Notes under the pieces: model-generated
Told to the model about the DNA's origin: nothing
Database searches by the model: none
Seen by the model: only the letters and a program-made list of their open reading frames with translations
Shown here: one piece after another, positions 1 through 13,459 of the stretch
Layout: every line of letters begins with the position of its first letter
Position numbering within the stretch: the first letter of the stretch is position 1
Made by a program: the position numbers and the translations under genes
From: Liolophura sinensis
Taxonomy: Eukaryota; Mollusca; Polyplacophora; Chitonida; Chitonidae
DNA: 64,000 nt
Reading direction: 5' to 3'
Assembly: GCF_032854445.1 (NCBI RefSeq)
Contig: NC_088297.1
Location: forward strand, 24,317,127-24,381,126

Positions 1-2080
1 CTGACTGGCTGCATGGCTGACTGGCTCACTGACTGGCTAACCACCAGGGAGACACCTCAGGGAAGACGTGGTGATAATATCAGGGCAGAGAGGACTTGCT
101 GACTGGCTGCATGGCTGACCGGCTGACTGACTGACTAACCACCAGAGAGACACCTCAGGGAAGATATGGTGATAATATCAGGGCAGAGAGGACTTGCTGA
201 CTGGCTGCATGGCTGACTGGCTCACTCACTGACTAACCACCAGAGAGACACCTCAGGGAAGATATGGTGATACCATGAGGGCAGCAAAGACTGGCTCACT
301 GACAGCATGGCTGACTGGCTCACTGACTGACTAACAACCAGGGAGACACCTCAGGGAAGGTATGGGGATAATATCAGGGCAGAGAGGACTTGCTGACTGG
401 CTGCATGGCTGACTGGCTCACTGACTGACTAACCACCAGGGAGACACCGCAGGGAAGATATGGTAATACCATGAGGGCAGCGAAGACTGGCTCACTGACA
501 GCATGGCTGACTGGCTCACTGACTGACTAACCACCAGGGAGACACCTCAGGGAAGATATGGTGATAACATCAGGGCAGAGAGGACTTGATGACTAGCTGC
601 ATGGCTGACCAGCTGACTGACTGACTAACCACCAGGGAGACACCTCAGGGAAGATATGGTGATAATATCAGGGCAGAGAGGACTTGCTGACTGGCTGCAT
701 GGCTGACTGGCTCACTAACTGTTTGACAGCGAGGCATACCCCTCAGGGAAGATAAGGTGATAACATCAGTGCAGAGAAGGCTGTCTGACTAGCTGCATGG
801 CTGACTGACTCACTGACTGACTAACCACCAGGGAGACACCTCAATGAAGACAAGGTGATAATATCAGGGCAGAGAAGACTGTCTGACTAGCTGCATGGCT
901 GACTGGCTCACTAACTGTTTGACAGCGAGGCTGACACCTCAGGGAAGATAAGGTGATAACATCAGCGCAGAGAAGACTGTCTGACTAGCTGCATGGCTGA
1001 CTGGCTCACTGACTGACTAACCACCAGGGAGACACCTCAGGGAAGATATGGTGATAACATCAGGGCAGAGAAGACTGTCTGACTAGCTGCATGGCTGACT
1101 GACTCACCGACTGACTAACCAGCAGAGAGACACCTCAGGGAAGACAAGGTGATAATATCAGGGCAGAGAAGACTGTCTGACTAGCTGCATGGCTGACTGG
1201 CTCACTAACCGTTTGACAGCGAGGCAGACACCTCAGGGAAGACAAGGTGATAATATCAGGGCAGAGAAGACTGTATGACTAGCTGCTTGGCTGAGTGGCT
1301 TACTGACTGACTAACCACCAGAGAGACACCTCAGGGAAGACAAGGTGATAATATTAGGGCAGAGAAGACTGTCTGACTAGCTGCATGGCTGACTGGCTCA
1401 CTGACTGACTAACCACCACTAAGACACCTCAGGGAAGATAAGGTGATAACATCAGGGCAGAGAAGGCTGTCTGACTAGCTGCATGGCTGACTGGCTCACT
1501 GACTGACTAACCACCAGGGAGACACCTCAGGGAAGATAAGGTGATAACATCAGGGCAGAGAAGGCTGTCTGACTAGCTGCATGGCTGACTGGCTCACTGA
1601 CTGACTAACAACCAGGGAGACACCGCAGGGAAGATATGGTGATAATATCAGCGCAGAGAAGACTGTCTGACTAGCTGCTTGGCTGACCGGCTCACTGACT
1701 GACTAACCACCACTGAGACACCTCAGGGAAGATAAGGTGATAACATCAGGGCAGAGAAGACTGTCTGACTAGCTGCTTGGCTGACCGGCTCACTGACTGA
1801 CTAACCACCAGGGAGACACCTCAGGGAAGATAAGGTGATAACATCAGGGCAGAGAAGACTGTCTGACTAGCTGCATGGCTGACTGGCTCACCGACTGAAT
1901 TACCACCATCGAGACACCTCAGAGAATATATGGTGATAACATCAGGGCAGAGAAGACTGACTGACTGACTGCATGGCTGTCTGGCTCACTGACTGACTGA
2001 CTGACAACCAGGGAGACCCCTGAGGGAAAATAACATGTCAACAATAGGGCAGAGAAGACTGAATAACTGGCTTCAGTGAT
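1..2080. repeat. 98-bp tandem array (about 21 copies, continues past left edge)
   Basis: Units begin ctgactggctgcatggctga, recur at 1, 99 and 197, and contain cctcagggaagat and atcagggcagag. Two interleaved unit variants differ at gacttgctgactgg versus gactgtctgactag, and the right part is more mixed. The unit is internally made of tgact/ggct sub-repeats. Nothing coding was seen. Confidence 0.95.
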
Positions 2081-2620
2081 GCTACAAAGATCTCTTTAGA
2101 TGCTAACATGAACTGGTAAGTGGTAAGAGATACATGTAGTCAGACTGCAGGCTTCAAACAACCACCCTTTTACAGCCTTTATTTATTCTAAATTCTCAAC
2201 AAATTTGACCCCTAAATTACGACTTTTTATACGACTTTCAAGACTTAAATACACTGTTCATGTAGGCCACACATACGATCTTTACAGAAATCATAACATA
2301 ACCTGTTCGCTTCAATTAAATATGCCTCTAACATGACAAATATGCCTCCAACATGACAATTAAATAAGCCTCTAACATGACAAATATGCCTCTAAAATGA
2401 CAATAAGTATGCCTCTAACATGACTATTAAAGATGCCTTTAACATGATAATTAAATGTGCCTCTAACATGACAAATTATGCACTTTGTGTCCAGTTGAAT
2501 GTGTAAAGGTTTGGGGTAAATACAAAATGCATACATGGATCACAAGCTGAGCACAATGCAGAAAAAAATGACTAACATTTAACTCCTCCTGGGTGCAATA
2601 CAGACAAAAAAATTATTAAG
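2081..2620. other. Flank with a short degenerate repeat
   Basis: About 2320-2475 holds six or so imperfect copies of a unit built on atgcctctaacatgacaa with spacing near 25-30 bp. The rest is AT-rich and shows nothing recognisable. Confidence 0.6.
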
Positions 2621-2621
2621 A

Positions 2622-2645
2622 GTTACCTCCTCCTGACAAAGCTAT
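2622..2645 (-). repeat. Partial copy of the exon end and 5' splice site of the 2848-2991 exon
   Basis: The + strand gttacctcctcctgacaaag closely resembles gttacctgctcctgacacgg at the real exon end (2844-2863). On the minus strand it reads TCAGGAGGAG|GTAACT. The match is about 20 bases, so it is suggestive only. Confidence 0.4.
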
Positions 2646-2847
2646 CCTGCATAGCAAGCATGGAAATAATTCTCAAGTTGGTACATGATAAAATGGCAAA
2701 TCTCCTGGTATTTATATTATTAAAAACAATTAATCCTGGTAAAATACTATTTTGTGCAGGACATCGTCCTTGTTCTGCAACTTATTTTCAGTCTTGTACA
2801 GGTAAATGTATATGTATAGAAAGGATATTAGAGACAACAATTGTTAC

Positions 2848-2991
2848 CTGCTCCTGACACGGCCGCAGCCAATCCAATCTCTGCTACCAGGTGGAGGTAA
2901 GGGCTGATCGCCACGATGAACAGTCCAGCACACGTTCCACCACCCTTTGTCGTCCCCAGGAACCACAAGATCTGGGCAACCTTAAAGGTGT
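2848..2991 (-). CDS. Internal exon of an unidentified membrane protein
   Basis: 144 nt, acceptor taattttcag, donor GAGCAG|GTAACA, phase 1 at both ends, open across its length and more GC-rich than its surroundings. It encodes 47 whole residues including FKVAQILWFLG, TCAGLFIVAISPYL and LVAEIGLAAAVSGA, which look like parts of two membrane helices with a Gly/Thr-rich loop (TTKGGGTC). I do not recognise the family. No other exon of this gene was found in the window; its neighbours are satellite arrays, so the rest is probably to the left or far apart. Confidence 0.65.
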
Positions 2992-3339
2992 CTGAAAATT
3001 ACATCAAAACTGTAACACTCATTCCAATATGCTAGAGGTTATGTCATGGATTTCCCCCTTTGAGTTCCTTCCTCCGTAACGCTCATATAAGTGAAATATT
3101 CCTCAGTAGTGTGCACAACACCAATCAAATATATCAAATCAGTGCTCAGTTCAGTTTAATTTATTTACACTGCTATGCCATTTGACCAAAAATAAACAAC
3201 AAAACAGGAATACAAAACTACATACGTACAGTATACAGTGCCATACAGTCCCACAAAGTTGCCGAAAGAATAGCTGAGAAAATAAATTTCCCGCAGTGTT
3301 AAGCTAAGTAACGTACGTTTTAATTAAATTATGGTATAT

Positions 3340-3590
3340 ATTTATTTTTATGATGGGTGTTTTACACCGTACTCAAGAATAGTTCACTTGTACACGACCA
3401 GAATTACGGCGGGGGGGGGGGGGGAGGTGGGGGACTGCGCAGAGCTGCAATGAAACCCACAACCATCCGTAGGTTGCTGACAGACCTTCCCACGTATGAG
3501 AAGAGAGGAAGCCAGCATAAACTGGACCTGAACTCTCCTGCATTGCACTGTGCTGCGCTAGCGCGCTAACCACCAGCTAAAGGAATAAGG
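3340..3590 (+). mobile_element. Dispersed SINE-like element A, near full length
   Basis: Begins with an AT-rich head and the core gtgttttacaccgtactcaag, has a G run at 3411-3424 and continues with acccacaaccatccgtagg and gaagccagcataaactgg to gctagcgcgctaacc. At least eight other whole or partial copies of this family occur in the window. No tRNA-type boxes were seen, so its class is uncertain. Confidence 0.8.
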
Positions 3591-4074
3591 TATCTTTTCT
3601 AATATGCAATGTAACATGTAAACCATGCACAGAAAAGGTCACAACATGTAGCAACCCTAATTCCTCAACCTTTCCCATATGAAGGGACAAATTTCACAGC
3701 TATTTATGTACCTTTTTAATTTCATTTTGAAGACAAAAGTACATTGGTTGGGTTGGCCAATTTCAGTGCTTCACAAAAAATTCTACACAGAATAATGCCT
3801 TCAGAAAGTGCAGGAATCAACACTTTGCAAACTTGTAAAATGGTTGAGTGACGACAGTATAACCTGTGTTGTCTTGATGAGAAAACCTGGAGCTCTGCAT
3901 TTTAAAATGCAATCAACCATGGATTACTGTATTTTACATAAAATTTAGCATTTTTCAAGAGACGCTCTTTGCTCGATGCTGATTGATTCAACGACGTTCT
4001 AGTTTTTTGTGAAGTTCGATTAATTCATCAATAATACCAGGAAACCGCACTGTTGCAACAAAGTGTGTCATTTT

Positions 4075-7000
4075 AAAGCCGTCATGTCCTTCTGACAGCG
4101 CATATTTACACACACAACTAGGCGAAATGCAGCATGACTCTTCAACATGTTGAGCAGTTGAAGCCCTCATGTCCTTCTGACAGCGCATATTTACACACAA
4201 AACTAGACAAAATGCAGCATTACTCTGCAGCATGTTGAGCAGCTGAAGCCTTCATGTCCTTCTGTCAGCGCATATTTACACACAGAACTAGGTAAAATGC
4301 AGCATGACTCTGCAGCATGTTGAGCAGTTGAAGCCTTCATGTCCTTCTGACAGCGCATATTTACACACACAACTAGGTGAAATGCAGCATCACTCTGCAG
4401 CATGTTGAGCAGTTGAAGCCTCCATGTCCTTCTGACAGCGCATATTTACGCACAGAACTATGCGAAATGCAGAATGACTCTTCAACATGTTGAGCAGTTG
4501 AAGCCTTCATGTCCTTCTAACAACGCATATTTACACACACAGAACTAGGCGAAATGCAGCATCACTCTGCAGCATGTTGAGCAGTTGAAGACTTCGTGTC
4601 CTTCTGACAGCGCATATTTACACACACAACTAGGTGAAATGCAGCATAACTCTGCAGCATGTTGAGCAGCTAAAGCCTTCGTATCCTTCTGACAGCGCAT
4701 ATTTACACACACAACTAGGTGAAATGCAGCATAACGCTGCAGCATGTTGAGCAGTTGAAGCCCTCATATCCTTCTGACAGCGCATATTTACACACACAAC
4801 TAGGTAAAATGCAGCATCACTCTGCAGCATGTTGAGCAGTTGAAGCCTTCATGTCCTTCTGACAGCGCATATTTACACACACAACTAGACAAAATGCAGC
4901 ATAACTCTGCAACATCTTGAACAGTTGAAGCCCTCATGTCCTTCTGACAGGGCATATTTACACACAGAACTAGGTGAAAAGCAGCATCACTCTGCAGCAT
5001 GTTGAGCAGTTGAAGCCTCCATGTCCTTCTGACAGCGCATATTTACACACACAACTAGGTGAAATGCAGCATAACGCTGCAGCATGTTGAGCAGTTGAAG
5101 CCCTCATATCCTTCTGACAGCGCATATTTACACACACAACTAGGTGAAATGCAGCATCACTCTGCAGCATGTTGAGCAGTTGAAGACTTCATGTCCTTCT
5201 GACAGCGCATATTTACACACACAACTAGACAAAATGCAGCATAACTCTGCAACATGTTGAACAGTTGAAGCCCTCATGTCCTTCTGACAGCGCATATTTA
5301 CACACAGAACTAGGTGAAATGCAGCATAACTCTGGAGCAAGTTGAGCAGTTGAAGCCTTCATGTCCTTCTGACAGCGCATATTTACACACACAACTAGGT
5401 GAAATGCAGCATGTCTCTGCAGCATGTTGAACAGTTGAAGCCTTCATGTCCTTCTGACAGCGCATATTTACACACACAACTAGGTGAAATGCAGCATGAC
5501 TCTGCAGCATGCTGAGCAACTGAAGCCCTCATGTCCTTCTGACAGCGCATACTTACACACACAACTAGGTGAAAAGCAGCATCACTCTGCAGCATGTTGA
5601 GCAGTTGAAGCCTCAATGTCCTTCTGACAGCGCATATTTACACACACAACTAGGTGAAATGCAGCATAACTCTGCAGCATGTTGAGCAGTTGAAGCCTCC
5701 ATGTCCTTCTGACAGCGCATATTTACACACACAACTAGGTGAAATGCAGCATAACTCTGCAGCATGTTGAGCAGTTGAAGCCTTCATGTCCTTCTGACAA
5801 CGCATATTTACACACACAACTGGGTGAAATGCAGCATTACTCTGCAGCATGTTGAGCAGTTGAAGCCTTCATATCCTTCTGACAACGCATATTTACACAC
5901 ACAACTAGGTGAAATGCAGCATGACTCTGCAGCATGTTGAGCAGTTGAAGCCTTCATGTCCTTCTGACAACGCATATTTACACACACAACAAGCTGAAAT
6001 GCAGCATTACTCTGCAGCATGTTGAACAGTTGAAGCCCTCATGTCCTTCTGACAGCGCATACTTACACACACAACTAGGTGAAAAGCAGCATCACTCTGC
6101 AGCATGTTGAGCAGTTGAAGCCTCCATGTCCTTCTGACAGCGCATATTTACACACCGGTCTAGGTGAAATGCAGCATCACTCTGCAGCATGTTGAGCAGT
6201 TGAAGCCTCCATGTCCTTCTGACAGCGCATATTTACGCACAGAACTATGCGAAATGCAGAATGACTCTTCAACATGTTGAGCAGTTGAAGCCTTCGTGTC
6301 CTTCTGACAGCGCATATTTACACACACAACTAGGTGAAATGCAGCATAACTCTGCAGCATGTTGAGCAGCTAAAGCCTTCGTATCTTTCTGACAGCGCAT
6401 ATTTACACACACAACTAGGTGAAATGCAGCATAACGCTGCAGCATGTTGAGCAGTTGAAGCCCTCATATCCTTCTGACAGCGCATATTTACACACACAAC
6501 TAGGTGAAATGCAGCATCACTCTGCAGCATGTTGAGCAGTTGAAGACTTCATGTCCTTCTGACAGCGCATATTTACACACACAACTAGACAAAATGCAGC
6601 ATAACTCTGCAACATGTTGAACAGTTGAAGCCCTCATGTCCTTCTGACAGGGCATATTTACACACACAACTAGGTGAAATGCAGCATAACTCTGGAGCAA
6701 GTTGAGCAGTTGAAGCCTTCATGTCCTTCTGACAGCGCATATTTACACACACAACTAGGTGAAATGCAGCATGTCTCTGCAGCATGTTGAGCAGTTGAAG
6801 CCTTCATCTCCTTCTGACAACGCATATTTACACACACAACTAGGTGAAATGCAGCATTACTCTGCAGCATGTCGAACAGCTGAAGCCTTCATGTCCTTCT
6901 GACAGCGCATATTTACACACACAACTAGGTGAAATGCAGCATGACTCTGCAGCATGTTGAGCAACTGAAGCCCTCATGTCCTTCTGACAGCGCATACTTA

Positions 7001-9600
7001 CACACACAACTAGGTGAAAAGCAGCATCACTCTGCAGCATGTTGAGCAGTTGAAGCCTCCATGTCCTTCTGACAGCGCATATTTACACACACAACTAGGT
7101 GAAATGCAGCATAACTCTGCAGCATGTTGAGCAGTTGAAGCCTTCATGTCCTTCTGACAACGCATATTTACACACACAACTGGGTGAAATGCAGCATTAC
7201 TCTGCAGCATGTTGAGCAGTTGAAGCCTTCATATCCTTCTGACAGCGCATATTTACACACACAACTAGGTGAAATGCAGCATGACTCTGCAGCATGTTGA
7301 GCAGTTGAAGCCTTCATGTCCTTCTGACAGCGCATATTTACACACACAACTAGGTGAAATGCAGCATAACTCTGCAGCATGTTGAGCAGTTGAAGCCTTC
7401 ATGTCCTTCTGACAGCGCATATTTACACACACAACTAGGTGAAATGCAGCATCACTCTTCAGCATGTTGAGCAGTTGAAGCCTTCATGTCCTTCTGACAG
7501 CGCATATTTACACACAGAACTAGGCAAAATGCAGCATCACTCTGCAGCATATTGAGCAGTTGAAGCCTTCATGTCCTTCTGACAACGCATATTTACACAC
7601 ACAACTAGGTGAAATGCAGCATTACTCTGCAGCATGTTGAGCAGTTGAAGCCTTCGTGTCCTTCTGACAGCGCATATTTACACACACAACTAGGTGAAAT
7701 GCAGCATGTCTCTGCAGCATGTTGAGCAGTTGAAGCCTTCATGTCCTTCTGACAGCGCATATTTACACACACAACTAGGCAAAATGCAACATCACTCTGC
7801 AACATGTTGAGCAGTTGAAGCCTTCATGTCCTTCTGACAGCGCATATTTACACACACAACTAGGTGAAATGCAGCATAACTCTGCAGCATGTTGAGCAGT
7901 TGAAGCCTCCATGTCCTTCTGACAGCGCATATTTACACACACAACTAGGTGAAATGCAGCATTACTCTGCAGCATGTTGAGCATTTGAAGCCTCCATGTC
8001 CTTCTGACAGCGCATATTTACACACACAACTAGGTGAAATGCAGCATAACTCTGCAGCATGTTGAGCAGTTGAAGCCTCCATGTCCTTCTGACAGCGCAT
8101 ATTTACACATACAACTAGGTGAAATGCAGCATCACTCTGCAGCATGTTGAGCAGTTGAAGCCTTCATGTCCTTCTGACAGCGCATATTTACACACACAAC
8201 TAGGTGAAATGCAGCATCACTCTGCAGCATGTTGAGCAGTTGAAGCCTCCATGTCCTTCTGACAGCGCATATTTACACACCGGTCTAGGTGAAATGCAGC
8301 ATAACTCCGCGGCATGTTGAGCAGTTGAAGCCTTCATGTCCTTCTGACAGCGCATATTTACACACACAACTAGGTGAAATGCAGCATAACTCCGCGGCAT
8401 GTTGAGCAGCTAAAGCCTTCATGCCCTTCTGAAAACGCATATTTACACACACAACTAGGTGAAATGCAGCATAACTCCGCAGCATGTTGAGCAGTTGAAG
8501 CCTTCATGTCCTTCTGACAGCGCATATTTACACACACAACTAGGCGAAATGCAGCATCACTCTGCAGCATGTTGAGCAGTTGAAGCCTTCATGTCCTTCT
8601 GACAGCGCATATTTACACACACAACTAGGTGAAATGCAGCATAACTCTGCAGCATGTTGAGCAGTTGAAGCCTCCATGTCCTTCTGACAGCGCATATTTA
8701 CACACACAACTAGGTGAAATGCAGCATTACTCTGCAGCATGTTGAGCATTTGAAGCCTCCATGTCCTTCTGACAGCGCATATTTACACACACAACTAGGT
8801 GAAATGCAGCATAACTCTGCAGCATGTTGAGCAGTTGAAGCCTCCATGTCCTTCTGACAGCGCATATTTACACATACAACTAGGTGAAATGCAGCATCAC
8901 TCTGCAGCATGTTGAGCAGTTGAAGCCTTCATGTCCTTCTGACAGCGCATATTTACACACACAACTAGGTGAAATGCAGCATCACTCTGCAGCATGTTGA
9001 GCAGTTGAAGCCTCCATGTCCTTCTGACAGCGCATATTTACACACCGGTCTAGGTGAAATGCAGCATAACTCCGCGGCATGTTGAGCAGTTGAAGCCTTC
9101 ATGTCCTTCTGACAGCGCATATTTACACACACAACTAGGTGAAATGCAGCATACCTCCGCGGCATGTTGAGCAGCTAAAGCCTTCATGCCCTTCTGAAAA
9201 CGCATATTTACACACACAACTAGGTGAAATGCAGCATAACTCCGCAGCATGTTGAGCAGTTGAAGCCTTCATGTCCTTCTGACAGCGCATATTTACACAC
9301 AGAACTAGGCGAAATGCAGCATCACTCTGCAGCATGTTGAGCAGTTGAAGCCTTCATGTCCTTCTGACAGCGCATATTTACACACACAACTAGGTGAAAT
9401 GCAGCTTGTCTCTGCGGCATGTTGAGCAGTTGAAGCCTTCATGTCCTTCTGACAGCGCATATTTACACACACAACTAGGTGAAATGCAGCATGACTCTGC
9501 AGCATGTTGAGCAGCTAAAGCCTTTATGACCTTCTGACAGCGCATATTTACACACCGAACTAGGTGAAATGCAGCATTACGTTGCAGCATGTTAAGTATT
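4075..9600. repeat. 85-bp satellite, about 65 copies, with higher-order repeats
   Basis: The unit contains ccttctgacagcgcatattt, acacacaactaggtgaaatg and cagcat..ctctgcagcatgttgagcag. Segments recur 1360 bp apart (16 units; for example 5140-5850 matches 6500-7210) and 765 bp apart (9 units; 7775-8535 matches 8540-9300). Minus-strand reading frames of 66 residues recur every 85 or 170 bp, but the period is not a multiple of three and they do not continue, so they are not treated as genes. Confidence 0.97.
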
Positions 9601-9627
9601 TGGAAGCTTCATGTTCTTCTGAAAGGT

Positions 9628-9746
9628 ACGTGAGAAGGTCTGTCAGCAACCTGCGGATGGTCGTGGGTTTTCGCGGGCAGAGCCCGGTTTTGTCTTACTA
9701 TAATTTTCTTTCACTACAATTCTGGCCGCTGTCAGTAAATAAGTAA
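9628..9746 (-). mobile_element. Truncated element A inserted in the end of the 85-bp satellite
   Basis: Contains caacctgcggatggtcgtgg and gggcagagcccggtttt in reverse orientation to the copy at 3340. A further 85-bp unit resumes at about 9747-9832, which dates the insertion after the array formed. Confidence 0.7.
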
Positions 9747-9834
9747 AATCCTTCTGAAAGCGCATATTTACACACCAAACTAGGTGAAACGCAGCATTAT
9801 TCTGCTACATGTTGAACAGTTGAAGCCTTCACAG

Positions 9835-10420
9835 ATATGTTTCCCTGCAGCATTTACGATTGGCAATCTTTTGGTCCTACTCAATAATTACATGTAGTCT
9901 ATAACGGTTTACACATAATACAGAGTACTCTGTAGTAGTACTCTGATTTAAAATAGTCAGCATGGCCTGCCATGTTCTGTACAGGAGATGTTAATTGTGA
10001 CACCCATTTCTCAACTTTAAAAGAAAAGACAACAAATATATATAAACTGAAGTTTTTTGAAACAGTCGTGAAAACAAATGTGAACGATCACAGACACGCT
10101 TGGTAACTCTACATATCAACTTCTAACACGGCATTCAGAGAATTCCGGTAGCTCCTGCTCGCCTCATTGAGCAGTTTGTCAAACTACATAATGTTGAAGT
10201 CATGTAATACATTCAAATACTGACCTCTCCACCAAGATTTCAACGGATTATGGAATTGTAAATCATTGTGGTAGTAAAAAGACACTATGGGGAGTTAGTG
10301 CACAAATTCACCACAGAGGTCTATGATATGCAAATCGCGAACTGCATTTGCCCTCCCTGTACTATGGGAGGAAACTGCAAACTGGATGTTAGGTTTGGTA
10401 GGTACATGTATGTATATGTA
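9835..10420. other. Unannotated flank
   Basis: No exon, repeat array or element recognised. Moderately AT-rich. Confidence 0.5.
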
Positions 10421-10579
10421 TGAATGGGTTTTCACATCATGCTCAACTATTTTTCAGTCATATGAGAAAGACGAGTCATTTTGGTGTTTACCTACATGTA
10501 TATATATATACGTCTTCTTGTGGTAGGGCTAGTCCATGTCGCCTTTAATGGCTGATTATGACCCGCTCAATAATGTGTG

Positions 10580-10900
10580 TACATGTATGTATCCTTGCGG
10601 TTTAACGTCATATTTAACAATTTTTTTTAGTCCTATGACGACGAGAAGTAAGGACGAGTTCATGCCGTCAAAGAGCTGCCGCCACTGAAATATCATTCCG
10701 AAGACACCAGACGTGACACCCCACCCAGTAGACAACGGGCCACCAATCGTGTTTCTTTGCTCTTACCTCTCCGTGGTGAGCAACAAAGTGAGGCAGCAAT
10801 AAGTACCATTTTTAAAGTCTCTAGTATGACCCAACCCGGGTTTGATCCCGAACCTCTCGGCTTTGATCCGGACGGTCTAACCATTAGGCCACTGAAGCTG
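10580..10900 (-). mobile_element. tRNA-derived SINE, head at right
   Basis: The minus strand shows an A-box-like TGGCCTAATGGTTAGACCG and a B-box-like GAGGTTCGGGATC spaced as in a tRNA, followed by a body ending in the tail cgtcataggactaaaaaaa near 10620-10640. A tail-only fragment of the same type lies at about 10425-10475. Confidence 0.65.
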
Positions 10901-12120
10901 TGTCATGTCGGGTGTCATCAGCATGATACTTTATTGGCGGCACGGATTCACTCTCTCAGATTGTACATGTATGTACACAATTCAAGGATGGCCCCAAACC
11001 AACGTCAGGTTTAAAAACCTGATGCAGGTGCTGTGGCAATGTGTCAGGGTACATGAGACAAAAACTATCAAGTATGTCTTCACGGCCTTAAGTCAACAGA
11101 CGCTTATGTTCCTTGTCTTCTCGCCTGTCGATTTATCGTTAGCACAACGTCGATCTGTTATTTCCCAGACCGCATGGGTCCGATATCCCCCTGATGCTAA
11201 AAGCGAACGACTGTACTGACAGCTATGACATGTTTGGGCAGGTAACTATGTCAGGTTTTTAAATGGAGCTCACTTTATTACAACTCGGGGCCCCAAGTTT
11301 ACAAGTCGGGGCGGCGACATAATTGACCAATCATAATTAAGGGTTACGGTAAGATCTTATCTATATAAAGGGGGCTACTCACTGATCGTCAGTGACATTA
11401 TGCCTTTGCAAATTAACGTTTGTCGCTTGCAAATTATACTTTCCCAGTAGCAAAATGTTCTCTTAGACGACGATGACCGCCAACTCGATTAATAGTATAA
11501 CCTTCAACAATCTGGGATTGCTATTAATAAAGTAAACACTCAACCAATTAATACGATAATTTTAAAACTTATCACAGCCGTCCTCAGACATTCTATGTGA
11601 CATATGGTCTTTGGTCCTAACGTATAGATAGCTTGCCTGAGTTCCAGCCAACCTGGATCAAGTACATGAGGTGGAAACAGATCAACTAGGCTATGTGAGG
11701 GCGGGGCTGCACCCTACATTTTGTGTTCTATTTTTATTTTGTCCATACATATGTCTTTGCATCTATCAATAAGCTGCCTCACTGATGTAGGGAAATGCAT
11801 TGCCCGCCTAAAGACGAGTCGGTCTATAGCGAGTTACTCTTTTATTCTTTCAGTGCGTAACTGATTCTGCGCAGACCTAGTCGTGCTCGTCCATGCTGGT
11901 CAAAGCCCACCGAAACGTACCAATATCTACACAGGGGGTCGGCACACCACCTGTCCTGCTTTTAATCTTTTATCAGCGGCGAATTCACAAGGTACTGTCG
12001 AAACTGCAGCAATGCGCTGGATTTCTTTAAGAAATCAGCACTCTTCAAATCTAAATTGCTCATCAGAGGATACTCGGAAACTGAAGTTGATTCCACTGTC
12101 AACAAAGTGAAATTTGAGGA
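10901..12120. other. Unannotated flank
   Basis: Reading frames of 75-104 residues here (for example 10905-11219 +) show no recognisable motifs and overlap SINE sequence. A TATA-like tctatataaag lies at about 11359 with no gene visible after it. Confidence 0.5.
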
Positions 12121-12325
12121 CCGTGCTATGACTCCTCCGGAAAAACAAGACTACCAAACACACACATACGTTTTATAACCACTTATCACAATCGTCAAAG
12201 GAATATTAGAAGCATCCGTAACAAATACAGGCATCTAATTGAAGGAAATAAAGACTCTAATGAAATATTTCCTCTTCGTCCTCTAATCGGCTACGTGAAA
12301 TCCTGCGTAAATCCAAGTTATAGCA
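12121..12325 (+). mobile_element. Penelope-like retroelement fragment (decayed)
   Basis: Broken reading frames give TTYHNRQRNIRSIRNKYRHL, then NEIFPLRPLIGY, then after a shift RLREILRKSKL. This resembles the stretch of Penelope-like polyproteins between the reverse transcriptase and the C2H2/GIY-YIG end (PLxxxRRxxxLRxxLVRSKL type). Frame changes and stops show it is dead. Confidence 0.55.
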
Positions 12326-12329
12326 TATG

Positions 12330-13440
12330 CTAACATTATCTTTGTTGTGGACCCGTGGATTTATGAGACCCTAGTCAAAACATGTAGTTATCAGTGAGAG
12401 GTGCTTGTTTGTGGCTGCCCTATTGGCTGTTTGATGGCAAACGACCTGTGATTGGTCAATTAAATAGGGTTCCCGACTTGTTAACTGGGGGCCCCGATTT
12501 CACTGCTATGCTATTGTGGCGATTTTGCTAGAGACAGTATATTATTTCATATAATTGCATGGGAGGTTAGGGGTTAATTTTCTGCCTTGTCCATAACGTA
12601 GACACAGGTTTTTACCAGTAGAATGTAAATTTTTATGGGTTAGACATATCCTCAAATTAAATTAGAATTTTTGTGGAATATTTTGAAATATATATATGTT
12701 TTTTTTGTAACATATAGAGACAGGATATTTTGTGGACTCATGAGAGCAAGTTGTTTTTGGCGCCTTAATATAACTTTTGAAGGACACAGTTTCCGTGGAC
12801 CCCTGTCCCTTCCAACGTAAGAATTTTAACACTTGATGACTTAATTAGAACACCATATTTCACGTATAATACACTGACATGTTGAAGGAGTTTCTCTCCA
12901 AGCTTGGTGATCGGATATTGTTTGGCTAGGTTGCTAACAACATTTTTTTTTAGCGACCTTAAGTTTGGCGAAACATCCGCCATTGTTAATATTTTGAAGT
13001 GACAAATTCGAGTAGCGTTTCCATTACTTTTGGACATATTCTTGCTGTAACAAACCACGTACAGCATCTTTCCAGTTAAAAACAACATTAGTACTCACTG
13101 ACTGTGGCATGATTTTGGCATAAAACATCCTTTATACCAAGTTTAAGACACTAAATCATTTTTGTGGTTGTTGTTGTTGTTTCGCCGCGCACGATCGTCG
13201 TTCGCGGTGAACTGCCGCTAGACGAGGTTGTCTACTTTACGACATCCTTTAGTGTTAACTCATATTGAAGAGTTTCAAAAGGGGCATTAACTTGTATTTG
13301 CGAAAGTAAATAGTTTCACTCCACAGGCTCATCTCCTTTCTACCTACAAGTTATTGTTCATCTTTCCATTATTAAGAAAAAGAAAGAAAAATGTGCCATG
13401 ACATTAGATACGCATGTACATGTATAGTATTTCTATACAC
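12330..13440. other. Unannotated flank
   Basis: AT-rich. The 107-residue minus-strand frame at 12765-13088 has no motif that I can name and no supporting splice or codon pattern. Confidence 0.5.
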
Positions 13441-13459
13441 AGATGTTGTTACTTTGGTA

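Noticed and set aside
4203-9590. Dozens of overlapping 66-residue minus-strand frames (MLQSDAAFHLVVCVNMRCQK type)
   Set aside because: They are products of the 85-bp satellite, restart every 85 or 170 bp in shifting frames, and have no splice or regulatory context.
1-9600. CRISPR-like array
   Set aside because: Tandem repeats have no unique spacers, and the locus is eukaryotic with spliced genes.
12765-13088. 107-residue minus-strand frame
   Set aside because: No motif, AT-rich composition, and no transcription or splice signals that support it.
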